Positions 18,749 to 27,027 are shown, numbered from the stretch's first letter. The stretch is DNA of 64,000 nt from Westiellopsis prolifica IICB1 (GCF_004323185.1 NZ_NAPS01000002.1:2073731-2137730); one strand, 5' to 3'. Notes: generated by a model from the sequence alone, not told the origin. Made by a program: numbers and translations.

Positions 18749-19189
18749 ATGGAAGCCTTGTTTTGTTTGTCACCACGCTATCGTCTTGATGATGAATCAC
18801 CCTGGTTAGAAGGAATTGACCCCAGTCGTAACTACTGGATTATGGTAAACGGAGACAAAAATTTAACAGTAGCGCTTCCTGGGTTGAGCGTGTCTGCCAA
18901 AAGCGAATTGAAGCAAGCAATACAGCAATTTCGTTCCCTACGGCCAGGAGAACAAATGACTTTACTCAGAGTTGCTGATGCTTGTAAGATTCATTGTGTG
19001 AGTTCTAATTGCTATGCCATAGAAGCAGAACTTAATGGTGCTGCTGTCTGGCATTTATTTGATCAAGAAACTTTGGATAGTTTGTTGATGACAGCACATC
19101 CTGATTGGCAGTGTGCGCCAAAAGATATAGACTTAGGACGAAGATTATTACTGCGCTCTTTCGAGCAAATGACAGCAACGAAAAATTAA
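18749..19189 (+). CDS. Conserved hypothetical protein
   Basis: I do not recognise a domain in this soluble protein of about 146 residues. It has no signal peptide or membrane segment. Visible features are a WLEGIDPSRNYWIMVNGD segment, KSELKQAIQQFRSLRPGEQM in the middle, several cysteines (CKIHCVSSNCYAIEAE), and DIDLGRRLLLRSFEQM near the end. The open frame extends upstream to 18722; I prefer the ATG at 18749 because the family-like sequence MEALFCLSPRYR starts there, though no good ribosome site is visible. It is followed by heptamer repeats and the convergent carotenoid-protein gene. Confidence 0.7.
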   Translation: MEALFCLSPRYRLDDESPWLEGIDPSRNYWIMVNGDKNLTVALPGLSVSAKSELKQAIQQFRSLRPGEQMTLLRVADACKIHCVSSNCYAIEAELNGAAVWHLFDQETLDSLLMTAHPDWQCAPKDIDLGRRLLLRSFEQMTATKN

Positions 19190-19264
19190 GAAATTTAAAG
19201 ATTGTTGGCTATTGTTTGTTTATTGTTAGTGGTTAGTGGTCAATGACTAACAACTAACAACTAA

Positions 19265-19690
19265 CTAATTTCGTTGCATTTTCAGCAATTCTTGAGGCGA
19301 AGCTAACAATTTTATTTTGGTGTAAAGAATTTCTCGCTGTGGGTTGAGGACAAATTGCCATAAAACGTTAACACCGCACCAAGAAGTTTGTGCTTTTCCT
19401 CTTACCTGAAATTGGATTAAACCTTCTTCTAAAGTTTCACAGATTCCTTGCTCAGGAGAAGCTTTAATACCTAGAGCTTCTTTTTTTAAATAATTAGCGA
19501 TCGCCTCTGGTCCCACTATCCCAGATTCAAATGGCGGATGCATGACACCATCATTTGCAAATAAATTAGCAGTAGCATCAAAATCTCCTGCATTTAAGGT
19601 TTGAAAGTAATCGAGGATCGTTGCTTCTGTAATTCCTTTAATAGTTAATTCTTGTGTAGTATTTGCAGATGATGATTGTGATAATACCAT
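19265..19690 (-). CDS. Orange carotenoid protein C-terminal domain homologue (CTDH)
   Basis: This 141-residue NTF2-fold protein (AELTIKGITEATILDYFQTL-like start, DFDATANLFANDGVMHPPFE, WCGVNVLWQF) resembles the C-terminal domain of the orange carotenoid protein as a free protein. Such homologues bind a keto-carotenoid as dimers and can hand it to helical carotenoid proteins. Cys84 and Cys105 are present; a cysteine near the second position is redox-active in the Anabaena homologue. The neighbour upstream on the same strand is the matching N-terminal-type protein, the same gene order as I recall for All4941 and All4940 of Anabaena PCC 7120. The Ser/Thr-rich first 15 residues look disordered. 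A general steroid-isomerase-like role is a weaker alternative. Confidence 0.85.
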   Translation of the reverse strand: MVLSQSSSANTTQELTIKGITEATILDYFQTLNAGDFDATANLFANDGVMHPPFESGIVGPEAIANYLKKEALGIKASPEQGICETLEEGLIQFQVRGKAQTSWCGVNVLWQFVLNPQREILYTKIKLLASPQELLKMQRN

Positions 19691-20022
19691 AATATTAACT
19701 CCAAATTATATTTTTATTAATTTACAAATAAAAATTAATTTCAAACCTGCTGCTAGAGATGTATTTTTTATATTCGTTGGAAAAAACACCAAATTACAGC
19801 CAACCATCATCCAACAACATTTATACAAAAAATGCTCTTTACTTCTCACAATCGCTTGATGAGGATATAAAGAGCAGTTTGGTAGTTAAAAATAAGTGAG
19901 AATCGGGGATAAATCACAAATTCATTGAAGCAGGATTTGAAGAGGACATGGAAGAAGACGCGGGAACGTGGAAAAATTTCATCTCGGCGTCTTCTGGTTT
20001 GACTCCTACTTTTTTGATATGC
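19691..20022. other. Spacer between the two carotenoid-protein genes
   Basis: The gap of about 330 bases is long for an operon, so the C-terminal homologue may have its own promoter. Near 19826-19872 the segment aaatgctctttac and its partial complement aaagagcagttt could pair to form a hairpin. No gene is seen. Confidence 0.5.
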
Positions 20023-20544
20023 TTAATCAGCCAAAGGGTCAACACCCATTTCAGTTACAACTTTACGAAGCACGGTGATTTGTTGACCGAAATCGAGTTC
20101 TTTAAGTGTTTCAAATACCTGTACACCATCACGAGAAAGCTGATAATTAGATGGCATAGGAACAACGAAGCCTTTAACCATCAGTTCTGATAGTTCGTAC
20201 CAGAAAGCTAACTTGGTATTAGCACTGAGGATACCATAGGAGCGGCAGAACTGGGTATTTTTCTTACCAGCCAGGTCACGCATTACCTGTAACTGTTCTG
20301 CATGATTCATCTGCTTAATTTGATTTAGCAGACCTTCGGCTAATTGTAAACGAGCAGCACCTGTAGCGGCTGGAGTAATCGAACGTCCCATTTCAGTGTA
20401 AGCGTACCAAAGTACAGCTAATTGGTCGTCTACACTCAGTTTTGTAAATACAGCCACGGTCGATGCAACAGCATCACCTATTTGGTTACCATAGTTGAGA
20501 GTTTTGGAAAAGCGGCTTTGTGCTGAATCAGTAGTAAATGTCAT
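20023..20544 (-). CDS. Helical carotenoid protein (orange carotenoid protein N-terminal domain homologue)
   Basis: This 173-residue all-helical protein corresponds to the N-terminal carotenoid-binding domain of the orange carotenoid protein. Matching segments are LSVDDQLAVLWYAYTEMGRSI, PAATGAARLQLAEGLLNQIKQM, QLQVMRDLAGKKNTQFCRSYG and KLAFWYELSELM. The aromatic residues that grip the carotenoid rings (WYAYTEMG) are kept. Family members quench singlet oxygen or phycobilisome excitation. It lacks the linker and NTF2 domain of full-length OCP, which here is a separate gene downstream. The start ATG at 20544 has gagg about 8 bases upstream. The subtype (probably HCP4-like, from the neighbour) is inferred. 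Confidence 0.9.
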   Translation of the reverse strand: MTFTTDSAQSRFSKTLNYGNQIGDAVASTVAVFTKLSVDDQLAVLWYAYTEMGRSITPAATGAARLQLAEGLLNQIKQMNHAEQLQVMRDLAGKKNTQFCRSYGILSANTKLAFWYELSELMVKGFVVPMPSNYQLSRDGVQVFETLKELDFGQQITVLRKVVTEMGVDPLAD

Positions 20545-20745
20545 GATCGCACCTCAGTCGATAGTTCTATAGTGCTGGGAATTGTTTAATGCATTGTTTT
20601 GCTCTTGATATACATATTGCATTATTTATTTACAAATTGCAAATAATTTTTACAAATACCATGCCTAAAAAATAGCAAATGTATGCATTGACTGGATAGT
20701 GTAGAAGAAATACGCCGTAGGTACGGCAACTTTTAAATAAGATAA

Positions 20746-21702
20746 ATGAATCAATTGCCAGGAACAAATAGCGCTGAAGTTAAACAACAAGCTGTTGAAT
20801 TAGGATTCCACAAAGTAGGAATAGCTGCTGTCGATGGGACAGATGAGCAACAGATGGAGCGGTTGCAAGCATGGATTGAGCTTGGTTATCATGCCGACAT
20901 GGAATGGATGACTTCTCTCAAGCGTCAAGATATTAAATTGGTGATGAGTGAAGTGCGATCGCTAATTTGTGTAGCTCTTAACTATTACACCCCCCATCAA
21001 CGTCCTAGAGGTGAAGAGTACGCCAAAATTTCTCGTTATGCTTGGGGACGAGATTATCACAAAGTCATGCATAAAAAATTGAAAGCACTCTCTGGTTGGT
21101 TGCAGGGACAAGGTGAAAACATCCAAGCGCGGTATTATGCAGATACAGGACCCGTACAAGATAAAGTCTGGGCGCAAAAAGCCGGAATCGGTTGGATTGC
21201 CAAAAATGGTAATGTGATTACACGGGAATATGGCTCTTGGGTGTTCTTAGGAGAAGTGCTAACAAACTTGGAATTAGAACCAGATAAACCCCATACACAA
21301 CATTGTGGAAATTGTACTCGCTGTCTAGAGGCTTGTCCTACAGATGCTATCACTAGTCCGTTTGTTGTAGACGCTAATCGCTGCATTGCATATCATACAA
21401 TTGAAAATCGCCAGGAAAAATTACCAGAAGCGATCGCATCCAATTTACAAGGTTGGATTGCTGGTTGTGATATTTGCCAAGATGTTTGTCCTTGGAATCA
21501 ACGTTTTGCTAGTCCAACTGATGTGGAAGAATTTCAGCCATATCCTGGGAATATTGCGCCCAAGCTGGTAGAATTAGCCCAAATCTCAGATCATGAGTGG
21601 GATGAACGATTTCCAGCATCGGCATTACGGCGAATTAAGCCAGAAATGTTACGACGGAATGCCCGTGCTAATCTAAACGCATTCCAACAGGCACAAGAAT
21701 GA
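20746..21702 (+). CDS. queG: Epoxyqueuosine reductase
   Basis: This cobalamin-dependent iron-sulfur enzyme makes the last step to queuosine in tRNA wobble position 34. The 318-residue protein has two four-cysteine cluster motifs, CGNCTRCLEACP (about 187-198) and CDICQDVCPWN (about 241-251), and the N-terminal cobalamin-binding region with YYADTGPVQDKVWAQKAGIG and the aspartate used as acid. The C-terminal end is short, without HEAT repeats. The next gene overlaps by 4 bases (atga), so the two are translationally coupled. Confidence 0.95.
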   Translation: MNQLPGTNSAEVKQQAVELGFHKVGIAAVDGTDEQQMERLQAWIELGYHADMEWMTSLKRQDIKLVMSEVRSLICVALNYYTPHQRPRGEEYAKISRYAWGRDYHKVMHKKLKALSGWLQGQGENIQARYYADTGPVQDKVWAQKAGIGWIAKNGNVITREYGSWVFLGEVLTNLELEPDKPHTQHCGNCTRCLEACPTDAITSPFVVDANRCIAYHTIENRQEKLPEAIASNLQGWIAGCDICQDVCPWNQRFASPTDVEEFQPYPGNIAPKLVELAQISDHEWDERFPASALRRIKPEMLRRNARANLNAFQQAQE

Positions 21703-22334
21703 CCCAAAAAGTAATTATTTTTGATTTCGATGGTACAATCGCTGATACAGTAGACGCACTTGTAAGTGTAGCCAACCGTTTAGCTGAAGAGTTTGGTTAT
21801 GTGCAGATTACTCCTGAAGAACTAAATTTGTTGAGAAATTTAACTTCTAGAGAGATTATTAATTACTCAGGTATTTCTGTATTCAGAATACCTTTTTTAG
21901 TGAAAAAAGTCAAAGGAGAATTAAAAAGGAAAATACCAGAACTCAAACCAATTGCAGGCATGAAAGAAGCCTTAATAGATCTCAAAAATGCAGGTCATCA
22001 TTTAGGAATTATCACCTCTAATTCTAAAGATAATGTCACAGAGTTCTTGAAAATTAACGAATTAGATAATTTATTTGAATTTATTTATTCAGGTGTAACT
22101 ATTTTTGGGAAAACAACAATTATTAATAATGTGCTAAGACAAAAACAAATTAGAGTGGAAGAAGTAATTTATGTTGGAGACGAAACCAGAGATATAGAAG
22201 CTTCTAAAAAATCCAATATTAAAGTAGTAGCAGTAACTTGGGGTTTTAATTCTCCAGAAGTTTTAGCTAAACAAAAACCCAATTATTTGATTCACCACCC
22301 CAGTGAATTGCTAGAGGTGGTAAATAATAGTTAA
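21699..22334 (+). CDS. HAD-superfamily phosphatase (phosphoglycolate phosphatase-like)
   Basis: This 211-residue haloacid-dehalogenase family hydrolase has motif I DFDGTIADT (nucleophile Asp9, Asp11), motif II ITSNS, and motif III/IV with the lysine and VGDETRDIEASKK. The helical cap after motif I is of the HAD-IA type seen in phosphoglycolate phosphatases. The substrate is not known. It overlaps queG by 4 bases. Being co-translated with queG does not by itself imply a role in queuosine synthesis. Confidence 0.88.
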   Translation: MTQKVIIFDFDGTIADTVDALVSVANRLAEEFGYVQITPEELNLLRNLTSREIINYSGISVFRIPFLVKKVKGELKRKIPELKPIAGMKEALIDLKNAGHHLGIITSNSKDNVTEFLKINELDNLFEFIYSGVTIFGKTTIINNVLRQKQIRVEEVIYVGDETRDIEASKKSNIKVVAVTWGFNSPEVLAKQKPNYLIHHPSELLEVVNNS

Positions 22335-22461
22335 ATGTCAAAAGTCAATTGTCAATTGTTAAAATTATTTCCACAAATGACTAATAGCTATTGTACAGAC
22401 GCATAGACGCTCGTAAGAGCGGCTTCAAGGCAAGAGTTTAATCGTGTCAAATTACTGATGA

Positions 22462-22749
22462 CTATTGCTTAGGTCTAATTTCTTCTGCCATTGCTTTATA
22501 ATCAGCAGGATCACCTGTTGGCTGTGCTTCAGTTTTTTCCTCTTCAGATTCAGGAATTTGATATTCTCGTGCAGTAGTGTCTTGATCTGCTTTTGCACCT
22601 TCGCCTACACTAAATTGCTGTGCTGCTTGATAATCTTTGTCCATATCAACAGTAGGCGCTTTAGCTTCACCACTGGCAATTTCTTCAGCAACTAATCTTG
22701 CATCTTCAGTAGAAGCTTGAGCAACATTTGGTTTAATTTCTTCAGACAT
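22462..22749 (-). CDS. Small acidic protein, conserved hypothetical
   Basis: This 95-residue, Glu/Asp/Ala-rich and probably disordered protein reads MSEEIKPNVAQASTEDARL at its start and EEEKTEAQPTGDPADYKAMA near its end. It has no signal peptide, membrane segment or recognised domain. The start ATG at 22749 has agggga upstream, a fair ribosome site. The frame is well populated with acidic codons in a consistent pattern, so I believe it is expressed. Function unknown. Confidence 0.65.
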   Translation of the reverse strand: MSEEIKPNVAQASTEDARLVAEEIASGEAKAPTVDMDKDYQAAQQFSVGEGAKADQDTTAREYQIPESEEEKTEAQPTGDPADYKAMAEEIRPKQ

Positions 22750-22880
22750 AAGAATCCCCTCTGATAATTTTTTGTTTATGTTGAGATTCTATCAAAGTGA
22801 ACTAATCAAACTTTGATATCTGTAGATAGATATTTCTCCTCTATTGAAAGATAGATAAATTAAATTATTCGTGAATAACA

Positions 22881-22913
22881 AGATCCCCGACTTCTTTGAG
22901 AACTCGGGGATCT
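22881..22913. repeat. Hairpin with 10-base perfect arms
   Basis: agatccccga and tcggggatct are perfect inverted copies around 13 bases. The same agatccccga hairpin type is common in Nostocales spacers. There is no adjacent T-run, so it is more likely a dispersed palindrome than a strong terminator for the genes to the right. Confidence 0.6.
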
Positions 22914-22945
22914 GACTTCTCAATTTTCAAAATCTAATAGGGATA

Positions 22946-23098
22946 CTATACTTGATTCCTCAACCATTTACCGACTACTAATTCTAGGCAAGTTTCTTTT
23001 TTGGTAAAACCAAGTTTTTTGTAGAAATCAATAGTATCATCTGTGAATAAACAAACATGTTGCCCTTGTAAAATCAAGATACTGCCATGTGACTCAAG
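22946..23098 (-). pseudogene. C-terminal remnant of a GNAT acetyltransferase
   Basis: On the minus strand a short frame ends at 22946 and reads HVCLFTDDTIDFYKKLGF, then TKKETCLELVVGKWLRN. The DFYKKLGF segment is the classic C-terminal motif of GNAT N-acetyltransferases. The frame is closed by a stop at 23099-23101 and its 5' part coincides with the 3' end of the ABC ATPase gene. Only about 50 codons survive and no start is credible, so this is a gene tail left after a rearrangement. Confidence 0.65.
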
Positions 23099-23847
23099 TC
23101 AGCGGGGGTGAGGTGGGAATGTACCACTTGTCCATCACGAAACCACACGATACGTTGAGTTTGGCGAGCAACATCTGGTTCATGAGTTACCATGACGACA
23201 GTAATCCCAGTACTATTGAGTTCGGTAAAAATATCTAATACTTCTTGGGTGGTACGAGAATCAAGCGCACCAGTGGGTTCGTCTGCTAGGAGTAAGACTG
23301 GACGATTGACAATAGCACGGGCGATCGCTACCCTTTGTTGTTGTCCCCCAGATAATTGATTAGGTTTGTTGTTGATACGTTTTTCCAAACCAACGCGCTT
23401 CAATGCTTCGGCGGCGCGATCATTTCTTTCCCCAGAGTCCACATTAGCATACACCATCGGCAACATTACATTTTCTAGTGCTGATAGCTGAGATAAAAGG
23501 TGAAATTGCTGAAAGACAAAGCCAATTTTTTTATTACGAATGTGGGCGAGTTCGCTATCATTCATTTGTGCGACATCGAGGTTATCTAAATAGTAATGTC
23601 CTGATGTCGGGCGATCCAAACAGCCAATAATATTCATAGCTGTGGACTTACCAGAACCAGATGGCCCCATAATTGAACAATATTCACCCTCATGGATGAC
23701 TAAATTCACATCGTTAAGTGCTTTGACTTCAGTTTCACCACTACCGTAGATTTTAAAGATATTTTCTAACTGAATGATTGATGATTTGTGATTTGTCATT
23801 TGTGATTTGTCATTTGTGATTTGTCCCCCTGTTTTTATTATCTCCAC
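23074..23847 (-). CDS. MacB/LolD-type ABC transporter ATPase
   Basis: This is the ATP-binding subunit of an exporter-type ABC system. Walker A is [10 protein letters not shown]-loop [18 protein letters not shown], signature [15 protein letters not shown], and Walker [13 protein letters not shown]. It is closest to MacB/LolD/FtsE-type ATPases that work with MacB-like permeases. No such permease is adjacent. The start is uncertain: the longest frame begins with GTG at 23847, and the codons for residues 9-22 ([14 protein letters not shown]) come entirely from a caaatgac-type tandem repeat. The conserved protein begins around [12 protein letters not shown]. The gene overlaps the GNAT remnant at its 3' end. 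Confidence 0.88.
   Translation of the reverse strand: MEIIKTGGQITNDKSQMTNHKSSIIQLENIFKIYGSGETEVKALNDVNLVIHEGEYCSIMGPSGSGKSTAMNIIGCLDRPTSGHYYLDNLDVAQMNDSELAHIRNKKIGFVFQQFHLLSQLSALENVMLPMVYANVDSGERNDRAAEALKRVGLEKRINNKPNQLSGGQQQRVAIARAIVNRPVLLLADEPTGALDSRTTQEVLDIFTELNSTGITVVMVTHEPDVARQTQRIVWFRDGQVVHSHLTPADLSHMAVS
23781..23826. repeat. Tandem repeat inside the start of the ABC ATPase gene
   Basis: tgatttgtcattt is repeated about three times, on the minus strand caaatgacaaatca, within the first 25 codons of the ATPase. It is the same unit type as the intergenic heptamer tracts at 24350-24412. Confidence 0.8.
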
Positions 23848-24035
23848 TCATCCCCTGATCCGACCACTTCCTAATTTCTAGCTTTGTACTTTCATCGATT
23901 TTTACTAGAGGCAATTTATACTTGACACGGCTATGTATAATTAGGCTGCAAGGGTGCAGGGTGCAGGGGGAAAGAATTAGAAACTAATCATTTGTATCAA
24001 GGTTTTCGTGAAATGGTATCAACACGAGTTTGAAG

Positions 24036-24210
24036 GGGAGCATCCCAAATGTTCAAAAAAACGCCTGCGATTGAAATCGCAGTCTTATAGCAAAAGTCTG
24101 CTTAAAGCAGACTGTTTGATTTTGTGAAGTCGTCTTCAGACGACTTGTGCTACTAGCAAAGGGTTTAAACCCTTTGCTTTACGGTATTTTGAAAAAATTG
24201 GGATGCTCCC
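24036..24210. mobile_element. Miniature element with 13-base inverted ends and four internal palindromes
   Basis: The ends gggagcatcccaa (24036-24048) and ttgggatgctccc (24198-24210) are perfect inverted copies. Between them lie four near-perfect palindromes: 24065-24082 (ctgcgatt/aatcgcag), 24095-24113 (agtctgctt), 24127-24146 (aagtcgtc) and 24156-24177 (gcaaagggttt). The 9 bases agtttgaag occur directly outside both ends (24027-24035 and 24211-24219), as expected of a target duplication. It encodes nothing and is probably a non-autonomous transposon-like element. Confidence 0.7.
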
Positions 24211-24212
24211 AG

Positions 24213-24282
24213 TTTGAAGTACCTCAACACAAGTTTGAAGTACCTCAACACAAGTTTGAACTACCTCAACACAACTTTGAAG
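24213..24282. repeat. 21-base tandem repeat
   Basis: Three units of tttgaagtacctcaacacaag (the third with two changes) plus a partial fourth. A further partial unit (atcaacacgagtttgaag) lies to the left of the miniature element at 24018-24035, so the element appears to interrupt the array. The repeat can be read as FEVPQHK, but this is likely fortuitous. Confidence 0.85.
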
Positions 24283-24449
24283 TAAGTAAGTCGGTGGGAA
24301 TAAACATAACTATATTAGGAAAAGTAAACACGCCTAGAACCCTTACCAATGACCAAATCACAAATGACCAATGACAAATGACAAATGACAAATGACAAAT
24401 GACAAATGACGACCCCAACGAGTTAGCTTTATTTGTGCTGACTTACTTA
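24283..24449. mobile_element. MITE-like element, copy A (taagtaagtcgg ends)
   Basis: The ends taagtaagtcgg (24283) and ctgacttactta (24449) are inverted copies with one mismatch. The core reads aataaacataactatatta, then gtaaacacgcctagaaccct, followed by six to seven tgacaaa units, gacgaccccaacgagtt and atttgtgc. The same arrangement is at 48160-48332, inverted at 49546-49689 and 39912-40034, and as a right-end fragment near 57839-57949. The ends could be agtaagtc flanked by a TA duplication. Confidence 0.75.
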
Positions 24450-24486
24450 TTAGTCTCCAAATATCAACCTAATAAAACACTAATAA

Positions 24487-25401
24487 ATGATTCTTAGCGA
24501 CATTCTCAGCGACACATTACGCGCAGCTACGCCTTTAATTTTGGCAGCATTGGGTGAATTAGTGGCAGAAAAATCAGGAATTTTAAACCTTGGTGTAGAG
24601 GGAATGATGTTAGTTGGTTCTGCTAGTGGTTTTATCGCCGTTTCAGTTACAGATAATATCTATTTAGGATTGTTGATCGCTCTATTTGCAGGTATGGCGA
24701 TCGCCTTCATTCATGCTGTACTAACTATTACTATAAATGCCAATCAAGTCGCAACAGGTTTAGCCCTTAGTATCTTTGGTTCTGGACTCAGTGCTTTTAT
24801 TGGCTCAGATTATATTGGGCAAACAATTACTGGATTGCAACCTCTAAATATCCCAATTTTAAAATCTATACCCGTGATTGGTAAAGCTTTTTTTCAGCAG
24901 GATATATTAGTATATATCTCAATTATTTTAGTATTTTTGGTCGCTTGGTTTTTACAAAAAACGCGAGCAGGACTGATCCTGCGGAGTGTAGGTGAATCAA
25001 GTATAGCCGCTGATGCTTTGGGTTTACCTGTAAATAGAGTACGTTATTTAGCAGTTTTGTTTGGTGGGGCGATGGCGGGGTTAGCAGGGGCGTATCTTTC
25101 CCTAGCGTATACACCTTTTTGGGCTGAGAATATGACAGCTGGGCGGGGATGGATTGCGATCGCTTTAGTTGTATTTGCAACTTGGAAACCAATGAGAATT
25201 TTGCTAGGTGCTTATTTATTTGGTGGAGTTAGCGCCATCCAGTTAATTCTGCAAGGCTTAGGAGTAGATATTTCCCCTTATCTTTTATCTTCCTTGCCTT
25301 ACCTGGCAACTATTATAGTGCTAATAATTATCTCACGGGATACCACTCGTATTCAACTAGGCGCACCCGCATCATTAGGAAAAACATTGCATAAATTATG
25401 A
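24487..25401 (+). CDS. Nucleoside/simple-sugar ABC transporter permease
   Basis: This 304-residue integral membrane protein has about eight to nine hydrophobic segments. It belongs to the BPD_transp_2 family; AALGELVAEKSGILNLGVEGMM is the signature start of the NupQ/YufQ-type permease, with ANQVATGLALSIFGSGLSAF and GGAMAGLAGAYLSL later. Relatives import nucleosides or purine-type bases with a second permease, an ATPase and a lipoprotein binding protein, none of which is in this window. The genes downstream are for purine and ureide breakdown, which suggests a purine substrate. The region upstream is filled with repeats, so the rest of the transporter may have been separated or lost. Confidence 0.88.
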   Translation: MILSDILSDTLRAATPLILAALGELVAEKSGILNLGVEGMMLVGSASGFIAVSVTDNIYLGLLIALFAGMAIAFIHAVLTITINANQVATGLALSIFGSGLSAFIGSDYIGQTITGLQPLNIPILKSIPVIGKAFFQQDILVYISIILVFLVAWFLQKTRAGLILRSVGESSIAADALGLPVNRVRYLAVLFGGAMAGLAGAYLSLAYTPFWAENMTAGRGWIAIALVVFATWKPMRILLGAYLFGGVSAIQLILQGLGVDISPYLLSSLPYLATIIVLIIISRDTTRIQLGAPASLGKTLHKL

Positions 25402-25553
25402 AAATCTAAATTTTTGTTTATTTTCTAAGACCAAAATATCTATTAAATGCTTTGTGTTTTTTGTGTCTTTTGTGGTATTCTGCGGCAAGTCACTGTCGCA
25501 TCTACGTTAATATAAATATCCTTTTTATGTAAAAATAATAATTCCTCATTCTT

Positions 25554-26417
25554 ATGCAGCCTCCATCATTTCAACCAATTACACAGCGTCCAGTTTTAAC
25601 ATTACCTAATCATGCCAGAGTTGCTGTATGGGTAGTCATGAATGTGGAACATTTCACCTTTGGGAAACTAGGAACAGCAATTCAACCTCATTTAAATAGT
25701 TATCCAGAAATTGCTAACTATGGTTGGCGAGACTATGGTAATCGTGTCGGTATTTGGCGTTTATTTGATTTATTCGCTGAGTTAGAAATACCTGTAACTG
25801 CGGCAGTTAACGGTGAAATTTGTAAATTTTATCCCGAAATTATCGCAGCCATTCAACAATATGGCTGGGAAATCATGGCACATGGTATTAATAATTCCAC
25901 TGGTCATAGTGGGATGGATAGAGACACAGAAATCGAGATAATTGATACAACATTAAGTTTACTAGAACAAAACACAGGTCAAAGTCCAAAAGGATGGTTA
26001 ACACCAGGTTTTTCCATCACAGAATCAACTTTGGAATTATTGTATTCAGCCGGAATTGTTTACACAGCCGACTGGGTAAATGATGACCAACCCTATTGGT
26101 ATCCATTGGCAAACGGTCGCTTGCTAGCTATTCCTTACACCATCGAAGCAAATGATATTACTTTATGTTTGAGTAACCGTTTTTCTGGTGCAGAATTCGC
26201 CCAAGCTATAGAAGATCAATTTGATCAGCTTTGGCAAGAAGGAAAAACACAAGGACGAATCATGACTATTGGCTTACATCCATTTATTGTTGGTCAACCA
26301 TTAAGATTAAAATATTTAAAGCAGTGTTTACTACATATCAAAAATCAACCTGATACTTGGTTGACTACAGGTGAAGAAATTTATGAGTTTATCAATGGAA
26401 ATTCTGTTAGTAGTTAG
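25554..26417 (+). CDS. Polysaccharide-deacetylase-fold hydrolase, allantoinase (PuuE)-like
   Basis: This 287-residue NodB-fold protein has VVMNVEHF, DYGNRVGIWRLFDLF, AAVNGEICKFYPEII, the metal/catalytic region IMAHGINNSTGHSGM, GWLTPGFSITESTLELL and LHPFIVGQPLRL. The DYGNRVG and HPFIVGQP segments fit the PuuE-type allantoinases, which lack the metallo-dependent amidohydrolase fold, better than chitin-type deacetylases. Its position before ureidoglycolate lyase and xanthine dehydrogenase supports a role in allantoin opening. The alternative is a deacetylase on another substrate. Genes here run in one direction with short gaps, consistent with an operon. Confidence 0.78.
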   Translation: MQPPSFQPITQRPVLTLPNHARVAVWVVMNVEHFTFGKLGTAIQPHLNSYPEIANYGWRDYGNRVGIWRLFDLFAELEIPVTAAVNGEICKFYPEIIAAIQQYGWEIMAHGINNSTGHSGMDRDTEIEIIDTTLSLLEQNTGQSPKGWLTPGFSITESTLELLYSAGIVYTADWVNDDQPYWYPLANGRLLAIPYTIEANDITLCLSNRFSGAEFAQAIEDQFDQLWQEGKTQGRIMTIGLHPFIVGQPLRLKYLKQCLLHIKNQPDTWLTTGEEIYEFINGNSVSS

Positions 26418-26454
26418 TTATTAAATAATCAAATTATATCTAGCAAAAATACTT

Positions 26455-27027
26455 ATGACAGCTTCATATACACAAGTTTTAAAAATTCCTGTAATTGATG
26501 CTAATCCTGATAACATCAAACCTTATGGATATCTTTTAGGCGATGATGTCAGTAAACCAGGTTTAGGAATTCCTTTTTATCAAGGTAGAGTTATAGAAGG
26601 TGAAAATATTGACTTTACCTATCGGGGAACAGCAACTTTTAGAACTGCAAAAATTATGCCAGGTTATCCTTCGATTCTCTGGCTAGAACGCCACATGCAC
26701 ATGACTCAATTATTTATTGGTTTAGGACAATCACCATTTATTATGGTGATGGCGCCACCTAATCATGAACAAGGCAAAAATTTACCAGATTTAACTGAAG
26801 CTAAAGCCCTAAAATTTCCTCCTGGACATGCACTTTTACTACACTTAGGTACTTGGCATGATTTTCCTATCGCCTGTGATCAATCAGTTGTAATTCTAAC
26901 TGCAAATTCTGATGAAGTTGTCACAGCATTGAGTCAAATGCAAGAACCAGGTGAAATGAATCAAGGTGATGTTTATAAAATTTCTCTACCGCAAAGATTG
27001 GGTTATAAAATTCAATTAGATGTATGA
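26455..27027 (+). CDS. Ureidoglycolate lyase family protein
   Basis: This 190-residue cupin-fold protein resembles the AllA family (PF04115), which splits ureidoglycolate into glyoxylate and urea. Family-like segments are VIDANPDNIKPYGYLL at the N-terminus, LERHMHMTQLFIGLGQSPF in the middle (His residues in the cupin pocket), and PPGHALLLHLGTWHDFPI in the second half. It begins 37 bases after the deacetylase stop and is followed after 60 bases by the xanthine dehydrogenase FAD subunit. The urea released could feed cyanobacterial urease. Function is inferred from family and neighbours. Confidence 0.82.
   Translation: MTASYTQVLKIPVIDANPDNIKPYGYLLGDDVSKPGLGIPFYQGRVIEGENIDFTYRGTATFRTAKIMPGYPSILWLERHMHMTQLFIGLGQSPFIMVMAPPNHEQGKNLPDLTEAKALKFPPGHALLLHLGTWHDFPIACDQSVVILTANSDEVVTALSQMQEPGEMNQGDVYKISLPQRLGYKIQLDV

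Noticed and set aside
22881-22913. agatccccga hairpin as terminator for the ABC gene
   Set aside because: There is no T-run next to the stem, and the same palindrome type is common in cyanobacterial spacers.
24147-24374. 75-codon frame with three FEVPQHK-type repeats
   Set aside because: It runs through the miniature element, the 21-base tandem array and the MITE copy A; the repeats follow from the DNA period and there is no ribosome site.
23074-25401. MacB-type ATPase as partner of the nucleoside-type permease
   Set aside because: The genes point in opposite directions, and this permease family uses a double-cassette sugar-type ATPase, not a MacB-type one.
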